Shown in pieces: positions 42,598 to 52,074 of a DNA stretch of 62,874 bases. Every line of letters starts with the position of its first letter. The stretch's first letter is position 1. Made by a program: the position numbers and the translations under genes. This stretch comes from Oscillospiraceae bacterium (GTDB lineage Bacteria; Bacillota; Clostridia; Oscillospirales; Ruminococcaceae), in assembly GCA_022769565.1 (NCBI GenBank), contig JALEJQ010000108.1:1-62874 (forward strand), read 5' to 3'. The notes under the pieces are model-generated. The model searched no databases. It was not told the DNA's origin and saw nothing but the letters and a program-made list of their open reading frames with translations.

Positions 42598-42830
42598 AAT
42601 TTGCAATGTGGAGAGTGGAAAGTGGAATTATGTGTGCTGCGCTAAATGAATAGTGAAGAATGAATAATGAATAGTGAATAATTAAGGTGTTCGCTTCGCT
42701 CACGAAATTTAAAATCAATTTGAAAATAACATCGCCGCAGGCGATACCATAATTCCACATTCCACTTTCCACATTCCAAATTTATTATAATTCCGCATTC
42801 CGAATTCCTAATTCCGAATTTAAAAAATTA
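42598..42830. repeat. modular intergenic repeat, full-length form
   Basis: In order: AATGTGGAGAGTGGAAAGTG (left arm), GTGCTGCGCTAAATGAATAG and GAATAATGAATAGTGAATAA, GTTCGCTTCGCTCACG, ATCGCCGCAGGCGATACC, ATTCCACATTCCACTTTCCA (right arm) and the TTCCGCATTCCGAATTCC module. The two arms pair over about 25 bases. Confidence 0.85.
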
Positions 42831-42833
42831 TGC

Positions 42834-42862
42834 TTGTAAATTTCAAAAGCCTATGTTATAAT
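42834..42862 (+). promoter_or_regulatory. promoter of the small membrane protein / proS operon
   Basis: TTGTAA (42834-42839), a 17-base spacer and TATAAT (42857-42862), directly after the repeat. Confidence 0.75.
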
Positions 42863-42905
42863 TAAAAGTGTATTTTTATACGGCTTTGAAGAAAGGATGG
42901 TTAAA

Positions 42906-43190
42906 ATGTCGTTCAATAAGGATACTTTTGACCTTATGCTAAAGCTGGCATTGGCTATGATCGGCATTCTTCTGATAATCTGGCTTCTTGCCGTTGCTAC
43001 TCCCAAGCTGGCAAAGCTGGTGGATAAGCTGCTGGGAAGGGTTAAGATAGATCAGGGTGCAAGCTCTGTGCCAAGTCCCGAAAGGGTACGGGATAATAAT
43101 GCCTCTGAGGGCGAATACAAGGTCTATGATATTTACGAGGGTACTCCCCCGGACGAAAATACTCAAAAAAATGATGATAAAAAGGATTGA
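42906..43190 (+). CDS. small single-pass membrane protein of unknown function
   Basis: The 94-aa protein has one transmembrane helix (about residues 10-32, [18 protein letters not shown]) and a polar Glu/Asp-rich tail. I chose ATG 42906, eight bases after AAAGGA; an in-frame ATG at 42897 overlaps that site. It is the first gene of the unit leading into proS, whose start codon lies five bases after its stop. No family recognised. Confidence 0.7.
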   Translation: MSFNKDTFDLMLKLALAMIGILLIIWLLAVATPKLAKLVDKLLGRVKIDQGASSVPSPERVRDNNASEGEYKVYDIYEGTPPDENTQKNDDKKD

Positions 43191-43195
43191 TTATT

Positions 43196-44653
43196 GTGGC
43201 TAAAGATAAAAAACTGGTTGAAGCTATCACCTCTATGGACGAGGATTTTGCACAGTGGTACACCGATATTGTTAAAAAGGCGGAGCTTATCGAATATACC
43301 TCCGTTAAGGGCTGTATGGTAATTCGTCCTTACGGCTACGCTATCTGGGAAAATATGCAGAAAATACTTGATGGTATGTTCAAGGCTCTCGGACATGAAA
43401 ATGTTTGTATGCCTATGTTTATCCCCGAAAGTCTGCTCCAGAAGGAAAAGGACCACGTTGAGGGCTTTGCTCCCGAGGTTGCCTGGGTAACTCACGGCGG
43501 CAACGAAAAGTTAGAGGACAGGCTTTGCGTTCGTCCTACCTCCGAGACACTTTTCTGCGAGCATTATTCCAACATTATACATTCCTACCGTGACCTGCCC
43601 AAGCTGTACAACCAGTGGGTAAGCGTTGTAAGATGGGAGAAGACTACCCGTCCCTTCCTTCGTTCAAGAGAGTTCCTGTGGCAGGAGGGTCACACCATTC
43701 ACGCTACTGCTGAGGAGGCTGTTGAAGAGACCGAGCGTATGCTGAACGTTTACGCCGATTTCTGCGAAAAGTGCCTTGCTATGCCTGTTGTAAAGGGCAA
43801 AAAGACCGAGAGTGACAAGTTTGCGGGCGCAGTTTCCACCTATGCTATCGAGGCGCTTATGCACGACGGCAAGGCACTCCAGGCAGGTACTTCCCACTAC
43901 TTCGGCGACGGCTTTGCAAAGGCGTTCGATATTATGTACACCGACAAGGAAAACAAAAAGGTTTATCCTCACCAGACCTCATGGGGCGTTACTACCCGTC
44001 TTATCGGTGCAGTTATTATGACACACGGCGACAACAGCGGACTTGTTCTCCCCCCTGCGGTTGCTCCCGTACAGGCTGTTATTATCCCCATTCAGCAGTT
44101 CAAGGAGGGCGTTCTTGACAAGGCAAACGAGCTTGCCGACAAGCTGAAAGCAGCAGGTGTAAGAGTTAAGGTTGACGACAGCGACAACTCTCCCGGCTGG
44201 AAGTTCTCCGAGTATGAGATGAAGGGTGTTCCCGTGCGCATTGAGATAGGTCCCAAGGACATTGAGAACGACCGGTGCATCGCCGCAATGAGATTCAACG
44301 GCGAAAAGCGTGAGGTTTCTCTTGAAAACGGTCTTGAAACATTTAAGGATACTATTATAAATATGCTTGAAAAGGAAATTCCCGAGGGAATGTTTGCCAA
44401 GGCTGCGGAAAACCGTGAAAAGCACACCTATTCCTGCACAACTCTTGACGAGATAAAGGACGCTCTGGAGAAGAACGGCGACGGCTTTGTCAAGGCTATG
44501 TGGTGCGGCGAGGAAGAGTGCGAGGACAAAGTAAAGGAAGCAACCGGCGTTGGTTCAAGATGTATCCCCTTTGAGCAGGAGCAGCTTTCCGACAAGTGCG
44601 TATGCTGCGGAAAGCCTGCAAAGGCTATGGTTTACTGGGGCAAGGCGTATTGA
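43196..44653 (+). CDS. proS: prolyl-tRNA synthetase, archaeal/eukaryote-like type
   Basis: ProS charges tRNA-Pro. The 485-aa form lacks the editing insertion of the long bacterial ProRS. It carries the C-terminal zinc-binding extension of the archaeal/eukaryotic type: [36 protein letters not shown] with the terminal Tyr. Class II motifs are visible ([49 protein letters not shown]). The start is GTG 43196, nine bases after AAAAAGGA. The TGA overlaps the start of the next gene. Confidence 0.95.
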   Translation: MAKDKKLVEAITSMDEDFAQWYTDIVKKAELIEYTSVKGCMVIRPYGYAIWENMQKILDGMFKALGHENVCMPMFIPESLLQKEKDHVEGFAPEVAWVTHGGNEKLEDRLCVRPTSETLFCEHYSNIIHSYRDLPKLYNQWVSVVRWEKTTRPFLRSREFLWQEGHTIHATAEEAVEETERMLNVYADFCEKCLAMPVVKGKKTESDKFAGAVSTYAIEALMHDGKALQAGTSHYFGDGFAKAFDIMYTDKENKKVYPHQTSWGVTTRLIGAVIMTHGDNSGLVLPPAVAPVQAVIIPIQQFKEGVLDKANELADKLKAAGVRVKVDDSDNSPGWKFSEYEMKGVPVRIEIGPKDIENDRCIAAMRFNGEKREVSLENGLETFKDTIINMLEKEIPEGMFAKAAENREKHTYSCTTLDEIKDALEKNGDGFVKAMWCGEEECEDKVKEATGVGSRCIPFEQEQLSDKCVCCGKPAKAMVYWGKAY

Positions 44654-45009
44654 TGAAGGTTGATAACAAAGACAAATTCAGAGACGGCTTTGATTTTGCG
44701 CTGAAAATAGAGCTTGCCGGAGTTATCTGCTCGGCGCTTTGTCTGCTGGCAAGGGTGTTCCTGTTCCCCGGAACGGTGAATCCCCTTGTTACCCTTGTTC
44801 CGCTGGGGCTTTCTGTCCTGCTGGGCGCAGGAAAATCGGTGCTTATTCAGCTTCCCGAGGACGGCGAGGACGAAGAGGAGCTGCTTGAAGAATATGAGAA
44901 AACTCTTGATGAATACAATAAAACGCATAGGGCTGTGAAGCGGATCGTGGGCTTCGGCATTTACATTGAGCTGGTGTCGGCGGTGCTTATGGCAGTATGC
45001 AGAGTATGA
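44653..45009 (+). CDS. small multi-pass membrane protein, first of two similar genes
   Basis: The 118-aa protein has about three hydrophobic helices and an acidic loop (EDGEDEEELLEEYEKTLDEY). Its ATG overlaps the proS stop (TGATG), indicating translational coupling. The next gene encodes a protein of similar size and layout (acidic DEEELEKA loop), so the two may be distant duplicates or partners. Function unknown. Confidence 0.72.
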   Translation: MKVDNKDKFRDGFDFALKIELAGVICSALCLLARVFLFPGTVNPLVTLVPLGLSVLLGAGKSVLIQLPEDGEDEEELLEEYEKTLDEYNKTHRAVKRIVGFGIYIELVSAVLMAVCRV

Positions 45010-45041
45010 CCGTGAGCGAAAATATTTACGGGAGGACTTTT

Positions 45042-45380
45042 ATGGACTATAAGGCTTTTGTACGTTCAAATGCGGCATTATGTGCAGCCGGAGGCGTTAT
45101 TTCGGCGGTAATGACGGCGGTTTCTCTTTTCAAGCCGTCCTTAAACGGGACTTCCTGCGCCCTGCCTCTGACGGCAGGAACTGTTCTCAGCGGCTTTCGC
45201 ACCTGCTATCTTACCCTTACGGGGGATATTGACGAGGAGGAGCTTGAAAAAGCAAGGGCGGATGACAAGCTTACAGGTTTCCTTTACATCACGGCTTTTA
45301 TTGCCGCCTGCGTTACCCTTGTTCTTTATATAGTAAAGCTGATAGGCGCTCACGGTGGAAAGCGGAAAGAGGAAGAATGA
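45042..45380 (+). CDS. small multi-pass membrane protein, second of two similar genes
   Basis: The 112-aa protein has about three hydrophobic segments and an acidic loop DIDEEELEKARADDK between the second and third, like its upstream neighbour. I chose ATG 45042, after GGGAGGAC; the open frame reaches back to 44997 without a ribosome site. Its last codons overlap the start of the following lipoprotein gene by four bases. Confidence 0.72.
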   Translation: MDYKAFVRSNAALCAAGGVISAVMTAVSLFKPSLNGTSCALPLTAGTVLSGFRTCYLTLTGDIDEEELEKARADDKLTGFLYITAFIAACVTLVLYIVKLIGAHGGKRKEEE

Positions 45381-46084
45381 GAAGAAAACTTTTACTGTCC
45401 GTATTATTATGCGGAATTATCTCGGTTTGTTTAAGCGGCTGTGTGCAGAAAAAGGAGTATCCCGGCAGCGATAAGATAGAAGCGCTCCGCGACAACGCCG
45501 CAAGCTATGACAGCGCACGGTATTTCATAACTAATGTTGAAAGCGGTGTGCTGGAGCAGGTCTTTACCTTTATGTATGACGAGGACGGCAGTCAGATATA
45601 TCTCTGCGAGGGTGTTGACAGCGACGGCGACTATTACGCCGAGTACAGCAACGGCAGAGAGGTGTTCCGCACGGAAAAGGGTATCGGTTCGGTTATACCG
45701 TCAAGCGACGAGACCTTTGCGGTCTACACACGGAAGGACCCTCACCCCTACTCCACGGGGCAGCTTTTCTTCTATGTGAACGCCTACATCTTTTCGGCGG
45801 AGGAAGGTACCGACAGCGAGGGCAACACCCTTTATTTCTACAATTACGACACGGAGAAGATAAACAAGGCTCTGGGCAACACTCTTACGGAGTTTGCCAC
45901 CTCCTACGCCTTTGACGGGGACGGGAACTTCGTTTATTTCCGTCAGCACAATGCTTCCGATGTTACCGAGGCGGACGGAAGAATGTACAATGTTGGCTAC
46001 ACCTACGAAATAACGGTTGAGGAGATAAATAACATCACCGAGATCGAAAATCCCGTTGTTATAAGCGGAAACAGCGGCGAATAA
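45377..46084 (+). CDS. lipoprotein of unknown function
   Basis: The 235-aa protein has lipobox LSGC (Cys22) and a mixed beta-rich, tyrosine-rich outer domain ending in a Val/Ile-rich strand. It overlaps the preceding gene by four bases (ATGA) and closes the proS-containing operon. No family recognised; the neighbouring small membrane proteins are its likely partners. Confidence 0.75.
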   Translation: MRRKLLLSVLLCGIISVCLSGCVQKKEYPGSDKIEALRDNAASYDSARYFITNVESGVLEQVFTFMYDEDGSQIYLCEGVDSDGDYYAEYSNGREVFRTEKGIGSVIPSSDETFAVYTRKDPHPYSTGQLFFYVNAYIFSAEEGTDSEGNTLYFYNYDTEKINKALGNTLTEFATSYAFDGDGNFVYFRQHNASDVTEADGRMYNVGYTYEITVEEINNITEIENPVVISGNSGE

Positions 46085-46192
46085 ACGGTTATTATACGGC
46101 ATTTGCAGGAAAAAATACGCAGAATTTATTGTAATTGTGCAAGATTTATAAAAAACAGCGCAGTTTTGACGAAAAATTCTACGGAGAATCCC

Positions 46193-46221
46193 TTGCAATT
46201 GCCGTATCGTTATGTTAAAAT
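46193..46221 (+). promoter_or_regulatory. promoter of the S10 ribosomal protein operon
   Basis: TTGCAA (46193-46198), a 17-base spacer and TAAAAT (46216-46221). It begins a leader of about 330 bases before rpsJ. Confidence 0.72.
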
Positions 46222-46227
46222 ATATCT

Positions 46228-46436
46228 TGCGTGACTGCAACAATGATATGCGTTGAAGTGAAAGGTGGCCTGCGGTTTGCAGGGGAATTTTCATGGAGTA
46301 TGTCCGATTTTAAACCGGGCGGCTGTAATAACGACACTGTGAGTGCTTAAACCATCGGCTGGGCGACCTTGCCGACAGGTAAGTTTGTGTGTTTATTTGG
46401 CTATTACCCGGAAAATGAAAGTTTTTCGGGTTTTTT
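46228..46436 (+). promoter_or_regulatory. structured leader of the S10 operon with terminator-like attenuator
   Basis: The leader contains a CCTGC/GCAGG hairpin (46269-46283), a CGGC/GCCG hairpin around 46356-46374 and then a terminator. It resembles the layout of autoregulatory ribosomal-protein leaders or a riboswitch, but I recognise no published motif. No credible open frame is present. Confidence 0.55.
46406..46436 (+). terminator. attenuator-type terminator ahead of rpsJ
   Basis: ACCCGGAAAA (46406-46415) pairs with TTTTTCGGGT (46422-46431) with one G-U pair, followed by a TTTTTT run. It is 124 bases before the first coding sequence of the operon. Confidence 0.8.
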
Positions 46437-46559
46437 GTTGAGTATCTTGCGATACACACGGCAGCGTTGAGATGTTATTACTTGACAGAATGTTCTGTAA
46501 CAGAGTTTCTGTTTTTCGTCCCTCTACATTATTTATATTGCTTAAGGAGGCGATTCTAA

Positions 46560-46874
46560 GTGGCAGTCAATGAAAAAATCAGAATCAGAATAAAAGGTTT
46601 CGACCATGCGGTAGTTGATTCAGCGGCAGCTAAGATCGTTGAAGCGGCTAAGCGCAGCGGTGCAAAGGTTTCGGGTCCTATCCCCCTTCCTACGGACAAG
46701 GAGATCGTTACTATTCTCCGTGCCGTTCACAAGTACAAGGATAGCCGTGAACAGTTTGAACTGAGAACTCATAAGAGACTTATCGACGTTATCAGACCTA
46801 CTGCTAAGACAACCGAAGCACTGCAGGGTCTTGAACTTCCTGCCGGCGTTGATATCGTAATGGAAATCAAGTAA
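46560..46874 (+). CDS. rpsJ: 30S ribosomal protein S10
   Basis: First gene of the S10 operon. The 104-aa S10 sits in the 30S head and also serves as NusE in antitermination. [18 protein letters not shown] and [17 protein letters not shown] are diagnostic. The start is GTG after TAAGGAGGCG. Operon order from here is rpsJ-rplC-rplD-rplW-rplB-rpsS, as in most bacteria. Confidence 0.97.
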   Translation: MAVNEKIRIRIKGFDHAVVDSAAAKIVEAAKRSGAKVSGPIPLPTDKEIVTILRAVHKYKDSREQFELRTHKRLIDVIRPTAKTTEALQGLELPAGVDIVMEIK

Positions 46875-46957
46875 GCTCGCCGCTTGCCATTTCCCAAAGA
46901 TAATCACCCGCAGGTCATGTTGTGGAAACACAACCAATAACCAAAGGAGGAAAAAAC

Positions 46958-47599
46958 ATGACAAAGGCAATCATCGGCAAGAAAATCGGTATGACACAGA
47001 TTTTCGACGAAGCAACTAACAAGGTTATCCCCTTGACAGTTGTAGAAGCCGGCCCCTGCGTAGTCGTTCAGAAGAAAACTGTTGAGAACGACGGCTACAG
47101 CGCAGTTCAGCTCGGCTTCGGCGACCTGAGAGAAAAGCTTGCTAACAAGCCTATCAAGGGTCATTTTGCAAAGGCAGACGTTGCTGTCAAGAGAACTCTT
47201 AAAGAATTCAGACTTGACAACGCAGAGGCTGTTGAAGTAGGTACTATTCTGAAGGCTGACAGCTTTGAGGTAGGCGACATCGTTGATGTTTCCGGTACTT
47301 CAAAGGGTAAGGGCTTCCAGGGTACCATCAAGAAGAACAACCAGCATTCCCTTAAGGAAACTCACGGTACCGGCCCTGTTCACAGACAGGCAGGTTCTAT
47401 GGGTGCCTGCTCCTCACCTTCCCGTATCTTCAAGGGCAAGAAGCTTGCAGGTCACATGGGTGCTGAAAAGGTTACTGTTCAGAATCTTGAAATTGTCAGA
47501 ATTGACGCAGAAAACAATCTTATCGCAATCAAGGGTGCGATCCCCGGTCCTAAGAACGGAATCGTTACAATCTGCGACTGCGTGAAGAAAAAGGCTTAA
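46958..47599 (+). CDS. rplC: 50S ribosomal protein L3
   Basis: L3 is an early-assembly 23S rRNA binder near the peptidyl-transferase centre. The 213-aa product starts [15 protein letters not shown], the usual L3 start, and carries [12 protein letters not shown] and the extended loop near [12 protein letters not shown] chose ATG 46958, after AAAGGAGGAAAAAAC; the frame extends 12 codons upstream without support. Confidence 0.97.
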   Translation: MTKAIIGKKIGMTQIFDEATNKVIPLTVVEAGPCVVVQKKTVENDGYSAVQLGFGDLREKLANKPIKGHFAKADVAVKRTLKEFRLDNAEAVEVGTILKADSFEVGDIVDVSGTSKGKGFQGTIKKNNQHSLKETHGTGPVHRQAGSMGACSSPSRIFKGKKLAGHMGAEKVTVQNLEIVRIDAENNLIAIKGAIPGPKNGIVTICDCVKKKA

Positions 47600-47617
47600 T
47601 GGAAGGAGGAAGCAATA

Positions 47618-48244
47618 ATGCCTAGTTTGAAAGTTCTCGATATGACAGGTAAAGAGGTTTCCAACATTGAGCTGTCAGACGCTATTTTCGGTATTACCCC
47701 CAATGAGGCTGCTATGCACACAATGGTAGTTAACTACCTTGCTAACCAGCGTCAGGGCACACAGTCCACTCTTACCCGTACAGAGGTAAAGGGCGGCGGA
47801 AGAAAGCCCTGGAGACAGAAGGGTACAGGTCATGCAAGACAGGGTTCAACCCGTGCTCCCCAGTGGACACACGGCGGTATTGCTCTCGGCCCCAAGCCCA
47901 GATCTTACCGTTTTACCGTTAACAAGAAGGTAAAGAGACTTGCTATGAAGTCTGCACTGTCTGTTAAGGTACTCGACAACAATATGATCGTTCTCGATTC
48001 CATCAAGATGGACGAGTACAAGACCAAGACAATGCTCGCTATGCTCAAGGCTGTTGAAGCAGAGGGTAAGAAGGCTCTTATCGTTCTTCCCGAAAACGAC
48101 AGCTTCGTTATCAAGAGCGCTTCTAATATCCCCGGCGTTAAGACTGCTCTTGTAAATACTATCAACGTTTACGACATCCTTAATTACGATAAGTTCATCG
48201 TTGCTAAGGACGCTGTTGCAAAGATCGAGGAGGTGTACGCATAA
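47618..48244 (+). CDS. rplD: 50S ribosomal protein L4
   Basis: L4 lines the exit tunnel. In gamma-proteobacteria it also represses the S10 operon; whether it does so here is unknown, but a leader with an attenuator is present upstream. The 208-aa product shows the tunnel loop GGGRKPWRQKGTGHARQGS. The ribosome site is GGAAGGAGG. It overlaps rplW by one base (TAATG). Confidence 0.97.
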   Translation: MPSLKVLDMTGKEVSNIELSDAIFGITPNEAAMHTMVVNYLANQRQGTQSTLTRTEVKGGGRKPWRQKGTGHARQGSTRAPQWTHGGIALGPKPRSYRFTVNKKVKRLAMKSALSVKVLDNNMIVLDSIKMDEYKTKTMLAMLKAVEAEGKKALIVLPENDSFVIKSASNIPGVKTALVNTINVYDILNYDKFIVAKDAVAKIEEVYA

Positions 48245-48534
48245 TGACAGCTCAGGATATTATTCTCAAGCCCATTATCACAGAAAAAAGCATGTCCGGT
48301 CTCCAGAACGGAAAGTACACCTTTAAGGTTGCCAAGAACGCAGGCAAGATCGAAATAGCTAAGGCTGTTGAAGAGCTTTTCGGCGTTAAGGTAGCTAAGG
48401 TTAACACACTTAACGTAAGAGGTCGTTCCAAGAGAATGGGTCTCCATTCCGGCTACACAGCTTCCTGGAAGAAGGCTGTTGTTACTCTTACACCCGATTC
48501 CAAGACCATTGAATTCTTCGATGGCATGATGTAA
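48244..48534 (+). CDS. rplW: 50S ribosomal protein L23
   Basis: L23 lies at the tunnel exit and docks trigger factor and SRP. The 96-aa product opens AQDIILKPIITEKSM, typical of the family, and KVNTLNVRGRSKRMG is the conserved rRNA-binding stretch. Its start overlaps the rplD stop, so translation is coupled. Confidence 0.97.
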   Translation: MTAQDIILKPIITEKSMSGLQNGKYTFKVAKNAGKIEIAKAVEELFGVKVAKVNTLNVRGRSKRMGLHSGYTASWKKAVVTLTPDSKTIEFFDGMM

Positions 48535-48633
48535 GGCCCTTTGGCTTTTACTCCTTAGCCCACGGGCAATGAGTAAGTATGGGTGGTAAAGCATCCGCAA
48601 AACATCGCAAATATATAAAGGAGATTGACTGAA

Positions 48634-49467
48634 ATGGCTATTAAAGCATACAAGCCTACGACCGCTTCCAGACGTCAGATGACAGTTACAGATTACAGCG
48701 GTCTTTCCAAGGTAGCTCCCGAGAAGAGCCTTCTTGCTCCCGTTAAGAAGAACTCCGGCAGAAACAGCTACGGCAGGATCACCGTTCGTCACAGAGGCGG
48801 CGGAAACAGAAGAAAATACAGAATCATCGACTTCAAGAGAGATAAGCAGGGCATGAACGCTACTGTTCTTACTCTTGAGTACGATCCTAACAGAAGCGCT
48901 TTCATCGCTCTCGTTCAGTACGAGGACGGCGAAAAGAGATACATCATCGCTCCTAACGGTCTTTCCGTTGGCGACGTTGTAAGAGCAGGCGCTGATTCCG
49001 ATATTAAGCCCGGCAACGCACTTGCACTTGCCAACATCCCTGTTGGTACCTTCATCCACAACATCGAGCTTTATCCCGGCAAGGGCGCTCAGCTCGTTCG
49101 TGCAGCCGGAAATATGGCACAGCTCATGGGTAAGGAAGGCGATTACGCTCTCGTAAGACTTCCTTCCGGCGAAATGAGAAAGGTTGCCGTTAACTGCATG
49201 GCTTCCATCGGTCAGGTTTCCAACATTGACCATGAGAACGTTAATGTAGGTAAGGCAGGTAAGACCCGTCATAAGGGCATCAGACCTACAGTCCGCGGTT
49301 CTGTCATGAACCCCTGCGACCACCCCCACGGCGGTGGTGAAGGTAAGTCACCTGTTGGTCGTCCCGGCCCTGTTACACCTTGGGGCAAGCCTGCTATGGG
49401 TTACAAGACAAGAGCTACTCATAACAGAACTGACAAGTTCATCGTTAAGAGAAGAAACGGCAAGTAA
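48634..49467 (+). CDS. rplB: 50S ribosomal protein L2
   Basis: L2 is required for subunit association and peptidyl-transferase activity. The 277-aa product carries the C-terminal active-site region [20 protein letters not shown] with the essential His, and [17 protein letters not shown] near the N-terminus. I chose ATG 48634 after AAAGGAG; three extra upstream codons are possible but unlikely. A 99-base spacer without an evident promoter precedes it. Confidence 0.97.
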   Translation: MAIKAYKPTTASRRQMTVTDYSGLSKVAPEKSLLAPVKKNSGRNSYGRITVRHRGGGNRRKYRIIDFKRDKQGMNATVLTLEYDPNRSAFIALVQYEDGEKRYIIAPNGLSVGDVVRAGADSDIKPGNALALANIPVGTFIHNIELYPGKGAQLVRAAGNMAQLMGKEGDYALVRLPSGEMRKVAVNCMASIGQVSNIDHENVNVGKAGKTRHKGIRPTVRGSVMNPCDHPHGGGEGKSPVGRPGPVTPWGKPAMGYKTRATHNRTDKFIVKRRNGK

Positions 49468-49607
49468 TCCTTGCTTTGCGGCATAAAAACCGCTTAAATC
49501 TTTAAACTATTAATAAAATACACTCATAGGAATCGTAAAGAGGAATGCAGGAACGGACTTCCCGTTCCGTGCATCTTGCCTCTGATCATGAGAGGGGAGG
49601 AAAACCA

Positions 49608-49889
49608 ATGAGCAGAAGCGTTAAAAAGGGCCCTTACGTTCAGGAAGTCCTTTTAAAGAGAGTTATCGCTATGAACGAAGCAGGCGAAAAGAAGGTCCTC
49701 AAGACCTGGAGCAGAGCTTCCACAATTTTCCCTGATTTCGTAGGTCATACATTTGCTGTTCACGACGGCAGAAAGCACGTTCCCGTATATGTAACCGAAG
49801 ATATGGTCGGACACAGACTCGGCGAGTTTGCACCTACAAGAACCTTTAAGGGTCATGCAGGTTCAAAGACATCCAACAACGGTAAATAA
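49608..49889 (+). CDS. rpsS: 30S ribosomal protein S19
   Basis: S19 forms part of the 30S head next to S13. The 93-aa product shows [14 protein letters not shown] and [17 protein letters not shown] chose ATG 49608, after GGGGAGG; the upstream open frame runs through a hairpin-forming spacer (49543-49590) with AGGAACGG/CCGTTCC arms that might be regulatory. Confidence 0.97.
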   Translation: MSRSVKKGPYVQEVLLKRVIAMNEAGEKKVLKTWSRASTIFPDFVGHTFAVHDGRKHVPVYVTEDMVGHRLGEFAPTRTFKGHAGSKTSNNGK

Positions 49890-49912
49890 TAAGGCAGAGA
49901 GGAGAATTCAGA

Positions 49913-50248
49913 ATGGAAGCAAGAGCATACCTTAAAAATGCTCGCATAGCACCCCGAAAGGTTCAGATCGTTCTCGACCTCATCAGAGGCAAGGACGTTG
50001 AAACAGCTATGGCGATCTTAAAGCACACACCTAAATCTGCCTGTGAATATCTGGAGAAACTTCTGAAGTCCGCAGTTGCAAACGCTGAAAATAACTTCGG
50101 TATGGATAAGAACAATCTTTATGTATCAGAGTGCTTCGTTTGCCCCGGACCTATTATGAAGAGAATCATGCCCAGAGACCATGGCAGAGCTTTCCGTATC
50201 CTCAAGAGAACTTCTCATGTTACTCTTGTGGTAAAGGAAAAGGAATAA
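49913..50248 (+). CDS. rplV: 50S ribosomal protein L22
   Basis: L22 has a globular domain on the ribosome surface and a hairpin in the exit tunnel, which is the site of macrolide-resistance mutations. The 111-aa product shows [20 protein letters not shown] and the tunnel loop around [17 protein letters not shown]. The ribosome site is AGAGGAG. Confidence 0.97.
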   Translation: MEARAYLKNARIAPRKVQIVLDLIRGKDVETAMAILKHTPKSACEYLEKLLKSAVANAENNFGMDKNNLYVSECFVCPGPIMKRIMPRDHGRAFRILKRTSHVTLVVKEKE

Positions 50249-50269
50249 GTCGAAAGGAGAGTAAACTAA

Positions 50270-51028
50270 ATGGGACAGAAAGTTAATCCGCACGGTCTTC
50301 GTGTAGGCGTGATCAAAGATTGGGATTCCCGCTGGTTTGCCAACAAAGCAACTTTCGGCGATACTCTGGTTGAAGATTACAACGTTCGTAACTTTATAAA
50401 GAAGGAACTTTACGCTGCAGGCGTTCCCAAGATCGAGATCGAAAGATTCGCTGACAAGGTAAGGATCCACGTTCACTGCGCTAAGCCCGGTATCGTTATC
50501 GGCAGAGGCGGCGAGAACATCGAAAAGGTTCGCCTTCAGGTTGAAAAGATGATCGGCAAGTCCGTTGCCATCAACATCGTTGAAGTTAAATCCCCCGATA
50601 TGAACGCTCAGCTCGTTGCTGAAAGCATCGCTTCCCAGCTTGAGAACCGTGTTTCTTTCAGAAGAGCTATGAAGCAGGCTATCGGCAGATCTATGAAGCT
50701 TGGTGCTAAGGGTATCAAGGTCAAGTGCGGCGGCCGTCTTGGCGGTGCCGAGATCGCACGTTCCGAAAGCTATCACGAGGGTACTATCCCCCTCCAGACT
50801 ATCCGTGCCGACATCGACTACGGTTTTGCAGAGGCTAACACAACCTACGGCAAGATCGGCGTTAAGGTTTGGATATACAAGGGCGAAGTTCTTAAGGGCG
50901 ATATGACAGCTGCAAGAGCTGTTACCGAAAAGCCTGAAAGAAAGCCCCGCAGAGCAAATAACGACAGACCCCGCAGCAACGGCAACAGAAACCGTGCTGA
51001 AGCTAAAAGAGAAGGAGGTAACCAGTAA
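50270..51028 (+). CDS. rpsC: 30S ribosomal protein S3
   Basis: S3 lines the mRNA entry channel. The 252-aa product opens [21 protein letters not shown] and has the KH motif [15 protein letters not shown]. The last 30 or so residues are a basic Arg/Asn-rich tail, longer than the E. coli protein. It overlaps rplP by one base. Confidence 0.97.
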   Translation: MGQKVNPHGLRVGVIKDWDSRWFANKATFGDTLVEDYNVRNFIKKELYAAGVPKIEIERFADKVRIHVHCAKPGIVIGRGGENIEKVRLQVEKMIGKSVAINIVEVKSPDMNAQLVAESIASQLENRVSFRRAMKQAIGRSMKLGAKGIKVKCGGRLGGAEIARSESYHEGTIPLQTIRADIDYGFAEANTTYGKIGVKVWIYKGEVLKGDMTAARAVTEKPERKPRRANNDRPRSNGNRNRAEAKREGGNQ

Positions 51029-51456
51029 TGCTTCTTCCAAAGAGAGTTAAGTACAGAAGAGTACAGAGAGGCAGACTTACAGGTAAGGCTTACAGAGGCA
51101 ACACCGTTTCCAACGGCGATTTCGGTCTTCAGGCTCTTGAACCTGCTTGGATTACCTCAAACCAGATCGAAGCTGCCCGTATCGCTATGACACGTTACAT
51201 CAAGCGTGGCGGTCAGGTTTGGATCAAGATTTTCCCCGACAAGCCGATCACAGAAAAGCCTGCTGAAACACGAATGGGTTCCGGTAAGGGTTCTCCCGAA
51301 TACTGGGTCGCAGTAGTTAAGCCGGGCAGAGTTCTGTTCGAGATCGGCGGCGTTTCCGAGGAGCTGGCTCGTGAAGCTATGCGTCTTGCAGCTCACAAGC
51401 TCCCCATTAAGTGCAAATTCGTATCACGTCAGGCAGAACAGGAGGCGAGCGTATAA
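51028..51456 (+). CDS. rplP: 50S ribosomal protein L16
   Basis: L16 organises the A-site region of 23S rRNA. The 142-aa product has [13 protein letters not shown], the conserved loop [19 protein letters not shown] and [13 protein letters not shown]. The start overlaps the rpsC stop (TAATG), and its own stop overlaps rpmC. Confidence 0.97.
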   Translation: MLLPKRVKYRRVQRGRLTGKAYRGNTVSNGDFGLQALEPAWITSNQIEAARIAMTRYIKRGGQVWIKIFPDKPITEKPAETRMGSGKGSPEYWVAVVKPGRVLFEIGGVSEELAREAMRLAAHKLPIKCKFVSRQAEQEASV

Positions 51457-51653
51457 TGAAAGCAGCAGAAGTTAGAGAAATGACTGATCTCGAGCTCGAA
51501 AACAAGCTTTCCGATTTAAAGAAGGAGCTTTTTGCTCTCCGTTTTCAGCTCGCTGTAAATCAGCTTGACAACCCAACACGTTTAAAGGCTGTTAAGAAGG
51601 ATATTGCCCGCATTAAGACTATTATCCGCGAGCGTTCCGAAGCACAGCAGTAA
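51456..51653 (+). CDS. rpmC: 50S ribosomal protein L29
   Basis: L29 binds next to L23 at the tunnel exit. The 65-aa product begins [18 protein letters not shown] and ends with the two-helix [14 protein letters not shown] typical of L29. I chose ATG 51456, overlapping the rplP stop, rather than the longer frame from 51411. Confidence 0.96.
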   Translation: MKAAEVREMTDLELENKLSDLKKELFALRFQLAVNQLDNPTRLKAVKKDIARIKTIIRERSEAQQ

Positions 51654-51672
51654 GTGAAGGAGGGTTTTAAAG

Positions 51673-51933
51673 ATGGCTGATGAGAGAAATCTTAGAAAAA
51701 CAAGAGTCGGTAAGGTCGTTTCCAACAAAATGGACAAAACGATCGTAGTTGCAATCGTTGACAGCGTACAGCATCCTCTTTATAAGAAGATCATCAAGAG
51801 AACTATCAAGCTCAAGGCTCACGACGAGAACAACACCTGCAATATCGGCGACCGTGTTGAAATTATGGAAACCCGTCCTATCTCCAAGGATAAGAGATGG
51901 CGTCTGGTAAAGGTAATTGAGCAGGCTAAGTAA
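51673..51933 (+). CDS. rpsQ: 30S ribosomal protein S17
   Basis: S17 is an OB-fold primary binder of 16S rRNA. The 86-aa product has [20 protein letters not shown] and [12 protein letters not shown]-type C-terminal residues ([16 protein letters not shown]). A 204-base gap with an internal promoter separates it from rplN, an interruption not usual in this operon. Confidence 0.97.
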   Translation: MADERNLRKTRVGKVVSNKMDKTIVVAIVDSVQHPLYKKIIKRTIKLKAHDENNTCNIGDRVEIMETRPISKDKRWRLVKVIEQAK

Positions 51934-51975
51934 AAAGTTGCGTTTTTTTGTATCGTATATTGGCTAATATGCCGA

Positions 51976-52004
51976 TTGACACCAAGGGATAAGTATGCTA
52001 TAAT
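51976..52004 (+). promoter_or_regulatory. internal consensus promoter before rplN
   Basis: TTGACA (51976-51981), exactly 17 bases, TATAAT (51999-52004). It lies inside the ribosomal protein superoperon and would start a separate spc-type transcript with a leader of about 130 bases. Confidence 0.85.
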
Positions 52005-52074
52005 TATACTTCGGTGAATGATACGCACGGTAACGTTGGTACGTTTACACGCTTGTTTTAATTAAATTTATATG

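Noticed and set aside
46482-46559. TTGACA at 46482-46487 as a second promoter close to rpsJ
   Set aside because: No acceptable -10 box lies 16-18 bases downstream.
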